Source: Rhodoferax sp. (GTDB lineage: Bacteria > Pseudomonadota > Gammaproteobacteria > Burkholderiales > Burkholderiaceae_C). Taken from it: a DNA stretch of 42,943 nucleotides. Position 1 is the stretch's first letter, and the number at the start of each line of letters is the position of its first letter. The DNA is taken from assembly GCF_011391645.1 (NCBI RefSeq), contig NZ_JAABQC010000010.1:1-42943 (forward strand), read 5' to 3'. This document shows, one piece after another, positions 16,482 to 25,258 of this stretch. A program made the translations under genes and the position numbers. The notes under the pieces were generated by a model. The model did not search any database. It worked only from the letters and a program-made list of their open reading frames with translations, and had not been told where the DNA came from.

Positions 16482-17447
16482 ATGAGTCACCGTAACCCGC
16501 GCGCCTTGCTCACTCCCGCCATGCACGGCGTTCTGGAGCGTATGGCTCGGGCTGGCAAAGTGCCGATGCATGCCCTGACACCGCAACAAGCCCGTACCGC
16601 CTATGAGATCAATGCGGGTGTGCTGGACCTGGTCCCGGTCAAACTGCCACGGGTTGAAAACTTCACGCTGCCTGCGCGCGACGGTTTTGAATTGCCGGTG
16701 CGCCTTTACGCCCCTGGCCATGACCCGCTGCCGGTGCTGGTGTACCTGCATGGCGGCGGGTTCACCATCGGCAGCATCGCCACGCATGACGTGTTGTGCC
16801 GTCACCTGAGCCACCTGGCGCACTGTGCCGTGCTGTCAGTGGACTACCGGTTGGCCCCCGAATACCGTTTTCCGGTGGCGTTCGAAGATGCCTGGGATGC
16901 CTTGAAATGGGTGGCGGAGCGGGGTGCCGAAAAAGGCCTGGACCCGGCACGGATCGCCGTGGGCGGCGACAGTGCCGGCGGCACGCTGGCCGCCGCCTGC
17001 GCGCTACAGGCGCGTGACTCTGGTTTGGCCCTGAAGCTGCAATTGCTCATCTATCCCGGCTGTTGCGCCCATCAGGACACGCCTTCGCACAAAACCTTTG
17101 GCCATGGCTTTGTGCTGGAAGCTGCCCACATCGCCTACTTCTTTGACCTCTACATCCCCAATCTGACAGACCGTGAAGATTGGCGCTTTGCCCCCTTGAT
17201 GGCCGACGATGTGGACGCAGTGGCGCCCGTCTGGCTGGGGCTGGCCGAGTGCGACCCACTGGTGGACGAAGGCCTGCAGTACGCCGACAAGCTGCGCGCC
17301 TCGGGGGTCGAAGTGGACCTTGATATCTACCGCGGCGTGACCCATGGGTTCATCACCATGGGCCGCGCCATTCCCGAGGCAAGCCGGGCGCACATGGATG
17401 CAGCGCGGGCCTTGAAACACGCGTTTATGTCCGACTCGCCGCCTTGA
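16482..17447 (+). CDS. Alpha/beta hydrolase, hormone-sensitive-lipase-type esterase
   Basis: A 321-residue esterase/lipase of the HSL (family IV, alpha/beta hydrolase_3) group. The oxyanion-hole motif HGGG is at residues 90-93, followed by the family's SVDYRLAPEYRFPVA; the nucleophile Ser164 is in GGDSAGG; the acid is Asp258 in LAECDPL and the base His288 in VTHGF. No signal peptide, so it is likely cytosolic. Substrates are usually short-chain acyl esters; the natural one is unknown. The ATG at 16482 is preferred over upstream in-frame starts because homologous proteins begin close to this point. It is divergent from the DUF2126 gene. Confidence 0.92.
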   Translation: MSHRNPRALLTPAMHGVLERMARAGKVPMHALTPQQARTAYEINAGVLDLVPVKLPRVENFTLPARDGFELPVRLYAPGHDPLPVLVYLHGGGFTIGSIATHDVLCRHLSHLAHCAVLSVDYRLAPEYRFPVAFEDAWDALKWVAERGAEKGLDPARIAVGGDSAGGTLAAACALQARDSGLALKLQLLIYPGCCAHQDTPSHKTFGHGFVLEAAHIAYFFDLYIPNLTDREDWRFAPLMADDVDAVAPVWLGLAECDPLVDEGLQYADKLRASGVEVDLDIYRGVTHGFITMGRAIPEASRAHMDAARALKHAFMSDSPP

Positions 17448-17491
17448 GGCGACATGGAACAAGGTCAAAAACCCGCACTCAATAAAGGGAG

Positions 17492-17507
17492 TAAGGGTAA
17501 ACCCTTA
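17492..17507. promoter_or_regulatory. Palindrome TAAGGG-TAAA-CCCTTA overlapping a -10 element
   Basis: A perfect 6-4-6 inverted repeat lies just upstream of the DUF3563 gene. It continues outward with weaker symmetry (AGGGAG to the left, TTCCCT to the right). A -10-like TATACT lies at 17506-17511, overlapping the right arm, while no good -35 is seen. The layout suggests control by a symmetric DNA-binding protein. Confidence 0.45.
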
Positions 17508-17541
17508 TACTTCCCTGACATTAACTTTACAAGGACTCACC

Positions 17542-17724
17542 ATGTCCAAACTGATAGAGCTCATCCAAGCTCTGATTCCCGGCTTTAAAACGCAACATGA
17601 AATTGATGAAGCCTTTCTTTCTGAAGCGTCGGATGCCTGCGACCTCCAACGTCGCATGCGACTGATGGACAGAGATGCCCGTGACGGCGCGCGCGGGTTG
17701 ATTTTTGGCAACCAGATGCCTTGA
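17542..17724 (+). CDS. DUF3563 family small protein
   Basis: A 60-residue protein with an amphipathic N-terminus (MSKLIELIQALIPGF) followed by the DUF3563 core: EIDEAFLSEASDACDLQRRMRLMDRDAR. Proteins of this family are short, widespread in Burkholderiales, and of unknown function. An AAGGA lies six bases before the ATG. It is followed 13 bases later by another small gene, and both sit behind a strong palindrome at 17492-17507. Confidence 0.85.
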   Translation: MSKLIELIQALIPGFKTQHEIDEAFLSEASDACDLQRRMRLMDRDARDGARGLIFGNQMP

Positions 17725-17737
17725 TGGAGAACCAATC

Positions 17738-17953
17738 ATGAACAATCTTCAAAATTCGACCAAACCGTTCGCGACTTTCACAAGCACCATGGCAACTTTG
17801 CGGAGTCTGCCGTTCGACATGGCACGCCAGCAATATGCAAACGCCGTGCAGGTGGGGCTGATCGAACGCTCCATGCTGCGTTGGGCCAAGTTTGAGCAGC
17901 AGCTTGACCGGATGGAAAAAATGACCCTCGGGCCCTTGGCGCGCCGGATCTGA
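17738..17953 (+). CDS. Small uncharacterised protein
   Basis: A 71-residue protein that I do not recognise. It has no signal peptide or membrane segment; the second half is a predicted amphipathic helix with alternating hydrophobic and charged residues (RSMLRWAKFEQQLDRMEKM) ending LGPLARRI. A GGAGA seven bases before the ATG is a good ribosome-binding site, and the gene follows the DUF3563 gene by 13 bases, so the two are probably one transcript. An upstream in-frame start within the DUF3563 gene is less likely. Confidence 0.65.
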   Translation: MNNLQNSTKPFATFTSTMATLRSLPFDMARQQYANAVQVGLIERSMLRWAKFEQQLDRMEKMTLGPLARRI

Positions 17954-17956
17954 TTT

Positions 17957-18892
17957 TTAAATGTCCGCCAGCAAGGGGTAGGGGGCCGGTTGCAGGCTTA
18001 ACAACGGACCGGTGGAACCCAGCGCACGCACGCCACCCGCTTCAAACGCGCTGATCTGCATCGACACGATGGCATCGAAACCACCTTCTGGCGCCGGTGC
18101 CGCCTGCACCACCAGCCCACAGGGCTGATTGGCGTCATCGGGGGCAAACAATTCGTCCCCGGCCTTGAATGCGTTAGCGGTATCTGCGTGCGCCAGGTAG
18201 GCGCGCCGTTTGAGCGTTCCGCGAAACTGGCTGCGCGCCACCACTTCCTGGCCCGGGTAGCAGCCCTTTTTGAAATTGACACCGCCCACTGATTCGTAAT
18301 TCAGCATTTGCGGCACAAAGGCTTCAAAAATCGGCTGCGTCACCGTGGCAATGCCACTGCGAACCTCGCCCCAGGCCCATTGCTCGGGCGTCATGACCGC
18401 ACCGGTTGGGACTGGTGAACCGGCTGGCGCCACCCACAGCGCCCGTGGTACGCCATCTGCGGGGTAAAGATTGACCAGAGTAATCGCGTTCAGATCAGAT
18501 TTGCTCCACACGCCAGCCTTGCCATCAGCCCATTCCTGGGCGGCCTCAGACACCGCTGAACCCGCCAACCCATACACCATGAATTCATGGCTGGCATCGC
18601 TGAGCTTGACTTTGGATCGAAGAACGAACATGGACAGGCGTTTCATGGTGCTTGCCAAAAGGTCTTGGCTGCATAACAACAAAATATCTGAATGAGTGCG
18701 CTTGAAGCCAATGAAGCTGGCCTGCAGTCGCCCCTTGGCGTTGCAAAAACCGGCCAGCCGCGCTTCGGACAAACCCAAAAGCGAGAAATCGCTGGTTAAT
18801 TGACTGTGCAGGAATTTGGCGGCATCTTCGCCTTGCGCGCGGATCAGCCCTGAATGTGTCAGCGGGGCAACGCCTTCGAGTGGTGTGTGCAT
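17957..18892 (-). CDS. ygfZ: Folate-binding protein YgfZ
   Basis: YgfZ (COG0354) is a tetrahydrofolate-dependent protein that supports assembly or repair of certain Fe-S enzymes such as MiaB. The 311-residue protein is related to GcvT and carries the diagnostic motif KGCYPGQE with Cys211, the residue essential in E. coli YgfZ. The folate-binding N-terminal fold is suggested by HSQLTSDFSLL and FCNAKGRLQASF. The ATG at 18892 gives the family-typical start; a much longer open frame upstream overlaps mltG and is not real. It is divergent from mltG across about 58 bases. Confidence 0.93.
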   Translation of the reverse strand: MHTPLEGVAPLTHSGLIRAQGEDAAKFLHSQLTSDFSLLGLSEARLAGFCNAKGRLQASFIGFKRTHSDILLLCSQDLLASTMKRLSMFVLRSKVKLSDASHEFMVYGLAGSAVSEAAQEWADGKAGVWSKSDLNAITLVNLYPADGVPRALWVAPAGSPVPTGAVMTPEQWAWGEVRSGIATVTQPIFEAFVPQMLNYESVGGVNFKKGCYPGQEVVARSQFRGTLKRRAYLAHADTANAFKAGDELFAPDDANQPCGLVVQAAPAPEGGFDAIVSMQISAFEAGGVRALGSTGPLLSLQPAPYPLLADI

Positions 18893-18950
18893 GGGTGAAT
18901 TATCATGCCCACTCAATTTGGTGGAAGGCAGTAGGGTTGTGCAACGTTTA

Positions 18951-19922
18951 ATGAAATTTTTTTTGGTGTTGGCGCTGGCGGCGGGGGGCTGGGCGTTTTG
19001 GTGGGTCAACCACAATCTGCCGCTCGCGTCTTCCACACTGGAGCTGACCATTGAGCCAGGCACCACACCGCGAGGCGTGGCGCAAGATACGGTGGCCAGT
19101 GGTGTGCAAACTTCGGCTGATCTGCTGTACTGGTGGTTTCGGCTGTCCGGCCAGGCACGGCAGATCAAGGCTGGCAGTTATGAACTCGAAGTGGGCCTGA
19201 CCCCGCGCACCTTGCTGGCCAAACTCACGCGCGGAGAAGAAGCCTTGCGCTCGGTGACCCTGGTGGAAGGCTGGACCTTCAAGCAAGTGCGCGCAGCACT
19301 CCTTAAATCAGAATCTCTCAAGCCGGACTCTCAGGGGCTCGAGGATCGTGTCATCATGGAAAAATTGGGTCAGCCCGGACGCCATCCCGAAGGTCGCTTT
19401 TACCCGGACACTTACACCTACGCCAAGGGCAGCAACGACATCAAATTGCTTTTGCGCGCCATGCACGCCATGGACAAACATCTTTTGACAGCATGGCAGG
19501 CGCGTGCCACTGACACCCCCCTGAAAAACCCTGACGAATTGCTGATTCTGGCCAGCATCGTCGAAAAGGAGACCGGCCAGGCCAGTGACCGGTCGCTGGT
19601 TGCTTCGGTTTTCATCAACCGTCTGCGCCTGGGCATGTTGCTGCAAACCGACCCCACGGTGATTTACGGAATGGGTGATCGTTTTGACGGCAACCTGCGC
19701 CGGCGCGATTTGCTGGCCGACACGCCCTGGAACACCTACACCCGCGCCGGTCTGCCGCCAACACCGATCGCCATGCCCGGCAAGGCCTCGCTGATGGCCG
19801 CAGCGCAACCTGTGGCCAGCAGCGCCCTGTACTTTGTGGCGCGCGGCGATGGCAGCAGCCAGTTCAGTGACAGCCTGGACGCGCACAATCGTGCGGTGAA
19901 CAAATACCAACGCGGACAGTAA
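18951..19922 (+). CDS. mltG: Endolytic murein transglycosylase MltG
   Basis: MltG is an inner-membrane lytic transglycosylase that cleaves nascent glycan strands and so sets their length. The 323-residue protein has one N-terminal membrane helix (about residues 3-20), a LysM-like region ([16 protein letters not shown]) and the YceG catalytic domain with the motif [10 protein letters not shown], in which Glu205 is the expected catalytic residue, followed by [19 protein letters not shown] and [17 protein letters not shown] at 18939 (four codons upstream, with GGAAGG ten bases before it) is an equally reasonable start. It opens the mltG-tmk-holB-tatD run, the standard order in proteobacteria. 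Confidence 0.94.
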   Translation: MKFFLVLALAAGGWAFWWVNHNLPLASSTLELTIEPGTTPRGVAQDTVASGVQTSADLLYWWFRLSGQARQIKAGSYELEVGLTPRTLLAKLTRGEEALRSVTLVEGWTFKQVRAALLKSESLKPDSQGLEDRVIMEKLGQPGRHPEGRFYPDTYTYAKGSNDIKLLLRAMHAMDKHLLTAWQARATDTPLKNPDELLILASIVEKETGQASDRSLVASVFINRLRLGMLLQTDPTVIYGMGDRFDGNLRRRDLLADTPWNTYTRAGLPPTPIAMPGKASLMAAAQPVASSALYFVARGDGSSQFSDSLDAHNRAVNKYQRGQ

Positions 19923-19930
19923 ACACCAGC

Positions 19931-20575
19931 ATGACAAGCGGACTTTTCATCAGTTTTGAAGGCATTGACGGCGCCGGAAAATCAACCCATATCGACGGCT
20001 TGGCGCAAGCTTTCAAGGCACAGGGCAGGGTGGTGCGGCTGACCCGTGAGCCCGGGGGAACCCCCTTGGCGGAAAAGTTGCGCACCCTGGTGCTGAACGA
20101 ACCCATGGATGCCATGACCGAAGCCTTGCTGGTCTTTGCTGCAAGGCGCGACCACCTGCAGCAAGTGATCGAGCCGGCGCTGGCACGCGACGAGGTGGTG
20201 CTGTGTGACCGCTTTACCGATGCCACCTTTGCCTACCAGGGCGGCGGGCGGGGTTTTGATCTGACCACCCTCACATTCTTGGAGCAACTGGTGCAGACGG
20301 TGAAGTTGCCCCCAGCTGACTTTGTTCGGGAACCTGATCTGACGATCTGGTTTGACCTGGCTCCCGAGATCGCCGCCGGGCGCCTGATCGGCGTGCGCGC
20401 ACCTGACAAGTTTGAAGCCGAACCTCTGACATTTTTCGCCCGGGTGCGCGCGGGCTATCAGGCGCGTTTTGATGCTGCTCCCCAGCGTTTTGCACGCATT
20501 GCTGCAGAGCAGGAGCGCGCGGCGGTGTGGCAGCATGTGCTGAGCAGCGTCAAGCAACGGGGCTGGCTGGCATGA
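19931..20575 (+). CDS. tmk: Thymidylate kinase
   Basis: Tmk phosphorylates dTMP to dTDP for DNA synthesis. The 214-residue protein starts with the P-loop [11 protein letters not shown] (residues 9-19), followed by [14 protein letters not shown], the [16 protein letters not shown] motif with the catalytic/Mg Asp-Arg pair and the dTMP-binding loop. The LID region lies around [15 protein letters not shown]. It starts eight bases after mltG and its stop overlaps holB (ATGA at 20572-20575). Confidence 0.96.
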   Translation: MTSGLFISFEGIDGAGKSTHIDGLAQAFKAQGRVVRLTREPGGTPLAEKLRTLVLNEPMDAMTEALLVFAARRDHLQQVIEPALARDEVVLCDRFTDATFAYQGGGRGFDLTTLTFLEQLVQTVKLPPADFVREPDLTIWFDLAPEIAAGRLIGVRAPDKFEAEPLTFFARVRAGYQARFDAAPQRFARIAAEQERAAVWQHVLSSVKQRGWLA

Positions 20576-21579
20576 GCGAGCCATCGGTCGCTGCCAGCAA
20601 GGTCGCGCCCTGGATTGCTGCTCAAACGCAATCCCTGCTGGCACAACGCGGCCACGCCTGGCTGCTGGCCGGGCCGTCCGGCCTGGGTCAGTACGAGCTG
20701 GCGCTGGCGCTGGTGCGCGCCTGGCTGTGCGAACACGCCACGGCACAGGGCGCTTGTGGCAGCTGTGGCAGTTGTCACGCGATTGAGGTGCGCGCCCATG
20801 CTGATCTGTGTGTGCTCATGCCCGAAACCGTGATGCTGGCCCTGAATTGGCCGCTCAGCGAAAAGGCGCAGGATGAGATTGACAGCAAGAAGCGCAAACC
20901 CAGCAAGGAAATCCGGGTCGACGCCATGCGCGACACGGTGGAGTTTGCCCAGCGCACCAGCGCCCGCGGCCGCGGCAAGGCGGTGCTGGTGTTTCCGGCC
21001 GAGCGCATGAATGTCTACACCGCCAACGCCTTGCTCAAGACCCTGGAGGAGCCTGCGGGCGACGTCAAGTTTGTGCTGGCTTCTGACGCCGCCCACCAAC
21101 TGCTGCCCACCATTCGCAGCCGCTGCCTGGGTCACACCATGAACTGGCCCGATCAGTCGACCGCCATGGCCTGGCTGCGGGAGCAGGGTGTTTCCACTCA
21201 ACAGGCCAGCGTGATGCTGCGCGCCGCCGGCGGGCGACCGCAGGATGCGCTGCAGTTTGCCCCGATTGCGGCCCTGTGGCCACGCCTGCCGCGTGCGGTG
21301 CAAGCCGGGGATGTCAACGTTTTCAAGGACTGGACACCGGCGCAAACCGTCGATGCCCTGCACAAGCTGTGCCATGACCTGATGGCGGTTCACAGTGGCG
21401 CCGCGCCGCGTTTTTTCGAGCAGGACGATTTGCCAAAAGCCGGGGGCTGGCAAAGCCTGAGTCACTGGGCCAAGAGTTTGTCAGACACCATGCGCACGGT
21501 CGAGCATCCTTTCAACGCGGGCCTGATGGTCGAGGCTTTGGTCAGCCAGGCCCAATTGGCACTTCACTCAAAAGCATGA
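20572..21579 (+). CDS. holB: DNA polymerase III subunit delta'
   Basis: Delta' is the stator subunit of the DNA polymerase III clamp loader. The 335-residue protein has the AAA+ fold with a degenerate P-loop ([12 protein letters not shown], no Lys-Ser/Thr), as expected for delta', and a zinc-binding Cys cluster ([20 protein letters not shown]). The sensor/arginine region [18 protein letters not shown] and LPTIRSRC (SRC motif) are intact. A charged insert around [20 protein letters not shown] is typical of betaproteobacterial HolB. Translationally coupled to tmk before it and tatD after it by ATGA overlaps. Confidence 0.95.
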   Translation: MSEPSVAASKVAPWIAAQTQSLLAQRGHAWLLAGPSGLGQYELALALVRAWLCEHATAQGACGSCGSCHAIEVRAHADLCVLMPETVMLALNWPLSEKAQDEIDSKKRKPSKEIRVDAMRDTVEFAQRTSARGRGKAVLVFPAERMNVYTANALLKTLEEPAGDVKFVLASDAAHQLLPTIRSRCLGHTMNWPDQSTAMAWLREQGVSTQQASVMLRAAGGRPQDALQFAPIAALWPRLPRAVQAGDVNVFKDWTPAQTVDALHKLCHDLMAVHSGAAPRFFEQDDLPKAGGWQSLSHWAKSLSDTMRTVEHPFNAGLMVEALVSQAQLALHSKA

Positions 21580-22376
21580 TGTTCACAGATTCCCATTGCC
21601 ACCTGAATTTTCCCGAGTTGCTCTCGAAACTGCCGGCCATACGGCAAGCCATGGCGCAGGCCCATGTGGGGCGCGCCCTGTGCATCAGCACGACGCTTGA
21701 AGAATTTGGCGCAGTTCATCAGCTTGCCCTTGATTTTGATAATTTTTGGGCTACCGTGGGGGTGCACCCCGACAACGAAGGGGTGAGGGAACCCACACTC
21801 GATGATTTGCTGACCTTGGGCATTTTGCCGCGGGTAGTCGGCATTGGTGAGACCGGCCTCGACTACTACCGGCTCAATGGCCGCACTGTGGCTGACATGG
21901 CGTGGCAACGCGAGCGTTTTCGCACCCACATTCGGGCCGCGCGGCAATTGCAAAAGCCCCTGGTGATTCATACCCGGCAAGCCTCCGAGGACACCTTGGA
22001 GATTTTGCGCGAGGAGGGTGAGGATGGGTCTGCGGGCAGTGCTGGCGGTGTGTTTCACTGCTTCACCGAAGATGAAAACGTGGCGCGCCAGGCCCTTGAG
22101 CTGGGTTTTTATATTTCTTTTTCGGGCATTTTGACGTTCAAGAGTGCCCAGAGTTTGCGCGACGTGGCGGCCATGGTGCCATTGGACCGCTTGCTGATCG
22201 AGACCGACAGCCCCTACCTGGCCCCCATGCCTTATCGCGGAAAAACCAATACTCCGGCCTATGTCCCATGGGTTGCCAAGCAATTGGCTGAGATCAGGCA
22301 CTGCTCGGTCGAGGCCATTGCCCAACTCACCAATCAGAACTTTGATGACCTATTCAAAGGGGTTCGAGCATGTTGA
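21576..22376 (+). CDS. tatD: TatD family metal-dependent hydrolase (DNase)
   Basis: A 266-residue TIM-barrel metallohydrolase of the TatD/YcfH group, which act as Mg-dependent 3' to 5' DNases and possibly in DNA repair or D-Tyr-tRNA handling. Metal ligands are visible: DSHCHL (His7, His9), Glu in GIGETGLDYY, His in VIHTR, His in FHCFTED, and Asp in IETDSPYLAP. Immediately downstream of holB it is the YcfH-type paralogue. Its end overlaps the next gene by seven bases (ATGTTGA). Confidence 0.93.
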   Translation: MMFTDSHCHLNFPELLSKLPAIRQAMAQAHVGRALCISTTLEEFGAVHQLALDFDNFWATVGVHPDNEGVREPTLDDLLTLGILPRVVGIGETGLDYYRLNGRTVADMAWQRERFRTHIRAARQLQKPLVIHTRQASEDTLEILREEGEDGSAGSAGGVFHCFTEDENVARQALELGFYISFSGILTFKSAQSLRDVAAMVPLDRLLIETDSPYLAPMPYRGKTNTPAYVPWVAKQLAEIRHCSVEAIAQLTNQNFDDLFKGVRAC

Positions 22377-23053
22377 AAACCTGCTTTATAAACTTTACAA
22401 GATACTTTAAGTTAGTCTTTTATATTATTGTTTCTACAGGCTTTATAAATTCTCACGCCGGTTCTTTTGAAGACTTCTTCAGAGCGGTTGTTCAAGACGA
22501 TGCCAAAGCCGTGGCAGCCTTGCTAAGCCGCGGCTTTGATCCGAATACCGTCAATACCGATGGCATGCCAGGCTTGTTTTTGGCAGTCAGGGAATCGTCT
22601 TTCAAGGTGGCCACCGTTCTTCTTGACAGCCCGAAGATCAAAGCTGAAGTGCGCAACACAGCCGACGAAAGCCCTTTGATGCTGGCAGCGCTTAAGGGTG
22701 AACTTGAGTTGTGCCAACTGCTGATCAAAAAGGGAGGGTATGTCAACAAACCTGGCTGGGCCCCTTTGCACTATGCGGCCACCAACGGTCATTTGGCCGT
22801 CATGCAGTTGCTGCTTGATCAGCACGCCTACATTGATGCGTCTTCGCCCAATGGCACCACCCCTTTGATGATGGCTGCGCATTACGGGACAGCGGAAGCT
22901 GTGCGACTCTTGCTGGATGCCGGTGCCGATGTGTCGATCAAAAACGAGCTTCAGTTGACCGCACTCGACATGGCCCTGCGCGCCAATCGCGCTGATGCCG
23001 CAGCGGTGATTGCGGCCTTTGTCCGTAACAAGCAACCCAAAGGGACTTGGTAA
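22370..23053 (+). CDS. Ankyrin repeat protein, probably secreted or membrane-tethered
   Basis: A 227-residue protein with a hydrophobic N-terminal segment (FKLVFYIIVSTGFINSHAG, residues about 13-31) that may be a signal peptide or anchor, followed by about five ankyrin repeats; clear ones include WAPLHYAATNGHLAVMQLLL and TPLMMAAHYGTAEAVRLLLD. The partner is unknown. It overlaps tatD by seven bases and so belongs to the same operon, an arrangement seen in other Burkholderiales. The first ~90 bases are far more AT-rich than the repeats, partly because they code for a Phe/Ile/Lys-rich signal region. Confidence 0.88.
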   Translation: MLKTCFINFTRYFKLVFYIIVSTGFINSHAGSFEDFFRAVVQDDAKAVAALLSRGFDPNTVNTDGMPGLFLAVRESSFKVATVLLDSPKIKAEVRNTADESPLMLAALKGELELCQLLIKKGGYVNKPGWAPLHYAATNGHLAVMQLLLDQHAYIDASSPNGTTPLMMAAHYGTAEAVRLLLDAGADVSIKNELQLTALDMALRANRADAAAVIAAFVRNKQPKGTW

Positions 23054-23130
23054 CACTGCAGCTTGACTGCTGATTGGATAGTCGATTACCTTAATTAAAT
23101 CAATATATAAGAATTGTTTCTTAAAGTGAT

Positions 23131-24036
23131 TTATCGATTATTTTCCAGATCAAGATGTTTGTCCAGCAAGACGTCCTTGTCGGCCCACAACTGGTTGACC
23201 CAGCCTTGACACAGCTCGCGCAGTGCCTGCGATGCGTCTGTCGTTGAGCTGGCGGCAAGTCGCGGCACGGGCAGGGTGCGGGCCTGCACAATGACCCGTG
23301 GCACGCGACCCTGCAAAAATTGCCAGAAATTGGGCGCGCCGTCCGGGTAGGCAATGGTGATGTCAAGCACCGCGCCAAATTTTTCACCCATGGCATCCAG
23401 CGCCAAGCTGATGCCGCCGGCCTTGGGTTTGAGCAGATGCCGGTAGGGCGATTGTTGGCGCTGCTGTTTGGCCCGGGTGAAGCGCGTGCCCTCCACAAAA
23501 TTCATCACGCTGGTGGGCACCAGTGCATATTTTTCGCAAGCCGCACGGGTAGTGGCAGCGTCCTTGCCACGCTCTTCTGGGTGCTTTTGCAGAAAAGCCT
23601 CGCTGTGCCGGCGCATGAACGGGAACTCCAGCGCCCACCAGGCCAGTCCCATGATGGGCACCCAAATCAATTGCTTTTTCAGAAAAAACTTGAGCAGCGG
23701 GATACGCCGGTTCAACACATGCTGCAACACCAGGATGTCAACCCATGACTGGTGGTTGCAGATGACCAGGTACCACTGGCGCGGATTTAGATCTTGCAGG
23801 CCGCTGACCTCCCATTGCAGCGGTTGCGTCAGCCGCATCCAGCCGCTGTTGCCGGCAATCCAGGCCTCGGCAATCTGCAGCAGCAGCGGGTCAATGATCA
23901 GGCGCACCCGTTTGAACGGCAGCAGCAGTTTGACCGTGGCCACCAGCAACAAAACCGGTACCCAAAACAAAATATTGAGCAGCATCAGTGTGCTGGCAAT
24001 GGCACCGTTGATCGGCGCTGGCAAAAAATGAAGCAT
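23131..24036 (-). CDS. Lysophospholipid acyltransferase family protein (YihG-like)
   Basis: A 301-residue membrane acyltransferase of the PlsC/YihG type, which acylates lysophosphatidate or related lysolipids. The N-terminus has a hydrophobic anchor (MLLNILFWVPVLLLVATVKLL in part), then the catalytic NHQSWVD (His-x4-Asp motif), FFLKKQLIWVPIMGLAWW, and the FVEGTRFTRAK motif that binds the glycerol phosphate. E. coli YihG has the same layout. The ATG at 24036 was chosen because residues upstream lack family similarity and would overlap the divergent oxidoreductase. No Shine-Dalgarno is evident. It converges on the ankyrin gene across a 77-base AT-rich gap. Confidence 0.9.
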   Translation of the reverse strand: MLHFLPAPINGAIASTLMLLNILFWVPVLLLVATVKLLLPFKRVRLIIDPLLLQIAEAWIAGNSGWMRLTQPLQWEVSGLQDLNPRQWYLVICNHQSWVDILVLQHVLNRRIPLLKFFLKKQLIWVPIMGLAWWALEFPFMRRHSEAFLQKHPEERGKDAATTRAACEKYALVPTSVMNFVEGTRFTRAKQQRQQSPYRHLLKPKAGGISLALDAMGEKFGAVLDITIAYPDGAPNFWQFLQGRVPRVIVQARTLPVPRLAASSTTDASQALRELCQGWVNQLWADKDVLLDKHLDLENNR

Positions 24037-24112
24037 GGCCAAATTGTGCGCGATTTGCGTCTTGGTAATTTGTTGGTAATCCCCTGGTTGCATTTTCGGT
24101 GATGATTCGGGC

Positions 24113-25240
24113 ATGCAACATAAGCCAATATCCACGCATGCCACCCAATATGCGCCCCTGCGCGTCGCCCTGATCGGCTACGGCGGAGCGGGTCGCATCT
24201 TTCATGCTCCGCTTCTCGCCGGCGTGCCCGGACTGCATCTGGCCTGCATTGTGACGCGCCAGGCAGACGCAGTGCAACGCGACTGGCCCGACGTGCGCTG
24301 CCAGGAGTCGCCGGGCGCGGCTCTGGCCGACCCTGCCATTGACCTGGTGGTGATTGCCACGCCCAACGACAGCCATTTTGAATTGGCCCGGGCCGCGCTG
24401 CGGGCAGGCAAGCATGTGGTGGTCGACAAACCCTGCACCGTCACACTGCCTGAAACCGAAGCCTTGCTCGCGCTGGCACATCAGCAGGGCAGGGTGCTCA
24501 CGGTGTTTCAGAACCGCCGCTTCGACAGCGATTTTTTGGCCCTGCAGCAGGTTATTGCCAGTGGACAACTGGGGCGCGTGGTGCAGGTGGACTCGCACTT
24601 TGACCGTTACCGGCCAACCGTGCCGCAGCGCTGGCGTGAGCAAAACCTGCCCGGCTCAGGCCTCTGGCTCGACCTCGGGCCGCATCTGGTGGACCAGGCC
24701 CTCCTGCTCTTCGGCCAGCCCGATGCCCTGTTACTGGAGTTGGCCAGCGTGCGCGAAGGCGCACAGGTGAACGACTGGTTTCATGCCGTGCTGCGCTATG
24801 ACACGCCGCTGGGTGGCCTGCGCGTCATCCTGCACGCCAGCACGCTGGTGGCCGAACCGGGACCGCGCTGGGTTATGCACGGCACCCGGGGCAGCTTTAC
24901 CAAGTTTGGACTCGACGTGCAGGAGGATGCCTTGAAAGCGGGCCAGCGTCCGCAATTGGACGCGCTCCACGACTGGGGTCAGGACCCGCAAGCAGGCCAA
25001 CTTTTGCGCATGGAAAACATGGCCGGTGTGGCGGCGCCGGTCTCGGTGCGCAGTGCTGCCCCCAGTCCGCCCGGCAACTACCTGGCCTTTTACGCCCAAT
25101 TGCGCGACCACCTGTGGGGACTGCAGCCGCAGGCTGGTGTCGCACCCGCGCAGGTGCATGCCGTGATGCAACTGCTGGCTCTGGGGGAACAAAGTGCCGC
25201 ATCAGGCCGGTTTGTCGAGGTCCCTCCGGCACAGGCTTGA
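24113..25240 (+). CDS. Gfo/Idh/MocA family oxidoreductase
   Basis: A 375-residue NAD(P)-dependent oxidoreductase. The Rossmann motif is ALIGYGGAGRIFHAPLL near residue 20; VVIATPNDSHFELARAALRAG and the catalytic-lysine motif VVDKPCTVT follow; the C-terminal half is the beta-sheet domain with SGLWLDLGPHLVDQAL (the conserved Asp/His segment). This is the layout of the YdgJ-like subgroup. The sugar or other substrate cannot be predicted. It is divergent from the acyltransferase gene and convergent with the Lon-domain gene. Confidence 0.92.
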   Translation: MQHKPISTHATQYAPLRVALIGYGGAGRIFHAPLLAGVPGLHLACIVTRQADAVQRDWPDVRCQESPGAALADPAIDLVVIATPNDSHFELARAALRAGKHVVVDKPCTVTLPETEALLALAHQQGRVLTVFQNRRFDSDFLALQQVIASGQLGRVVQVDSHFDRYRPTVPQRWREQNLPGSGLWLDLGPHLVDQALLLFGQPDALLLELASVREGAQVNDWFHAVLRYDTPLGGLRVILHASTLVAEPGPRWVMHGTRGSFTKFGLDVQEDALKAGQRPQLDALHDWGQDPQAGQLLRMENMAGVAAPVSVRSAAPSPPGNYLAFYAQLRDHLWGLQPQAGVAPAQVHAVMQLLALGEQSAASGRFVEVPPAQA

Positions 25241-25258
25241 CTCTGGTCAGGCGGCCAC

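Noticed and set aside
18893-19168. N-terminal extension of ygfZ to 19168
   Set aside because: It would overlap mltG and the extra residues have no YgfZ similarity; the ATG at 18892 fits the family.
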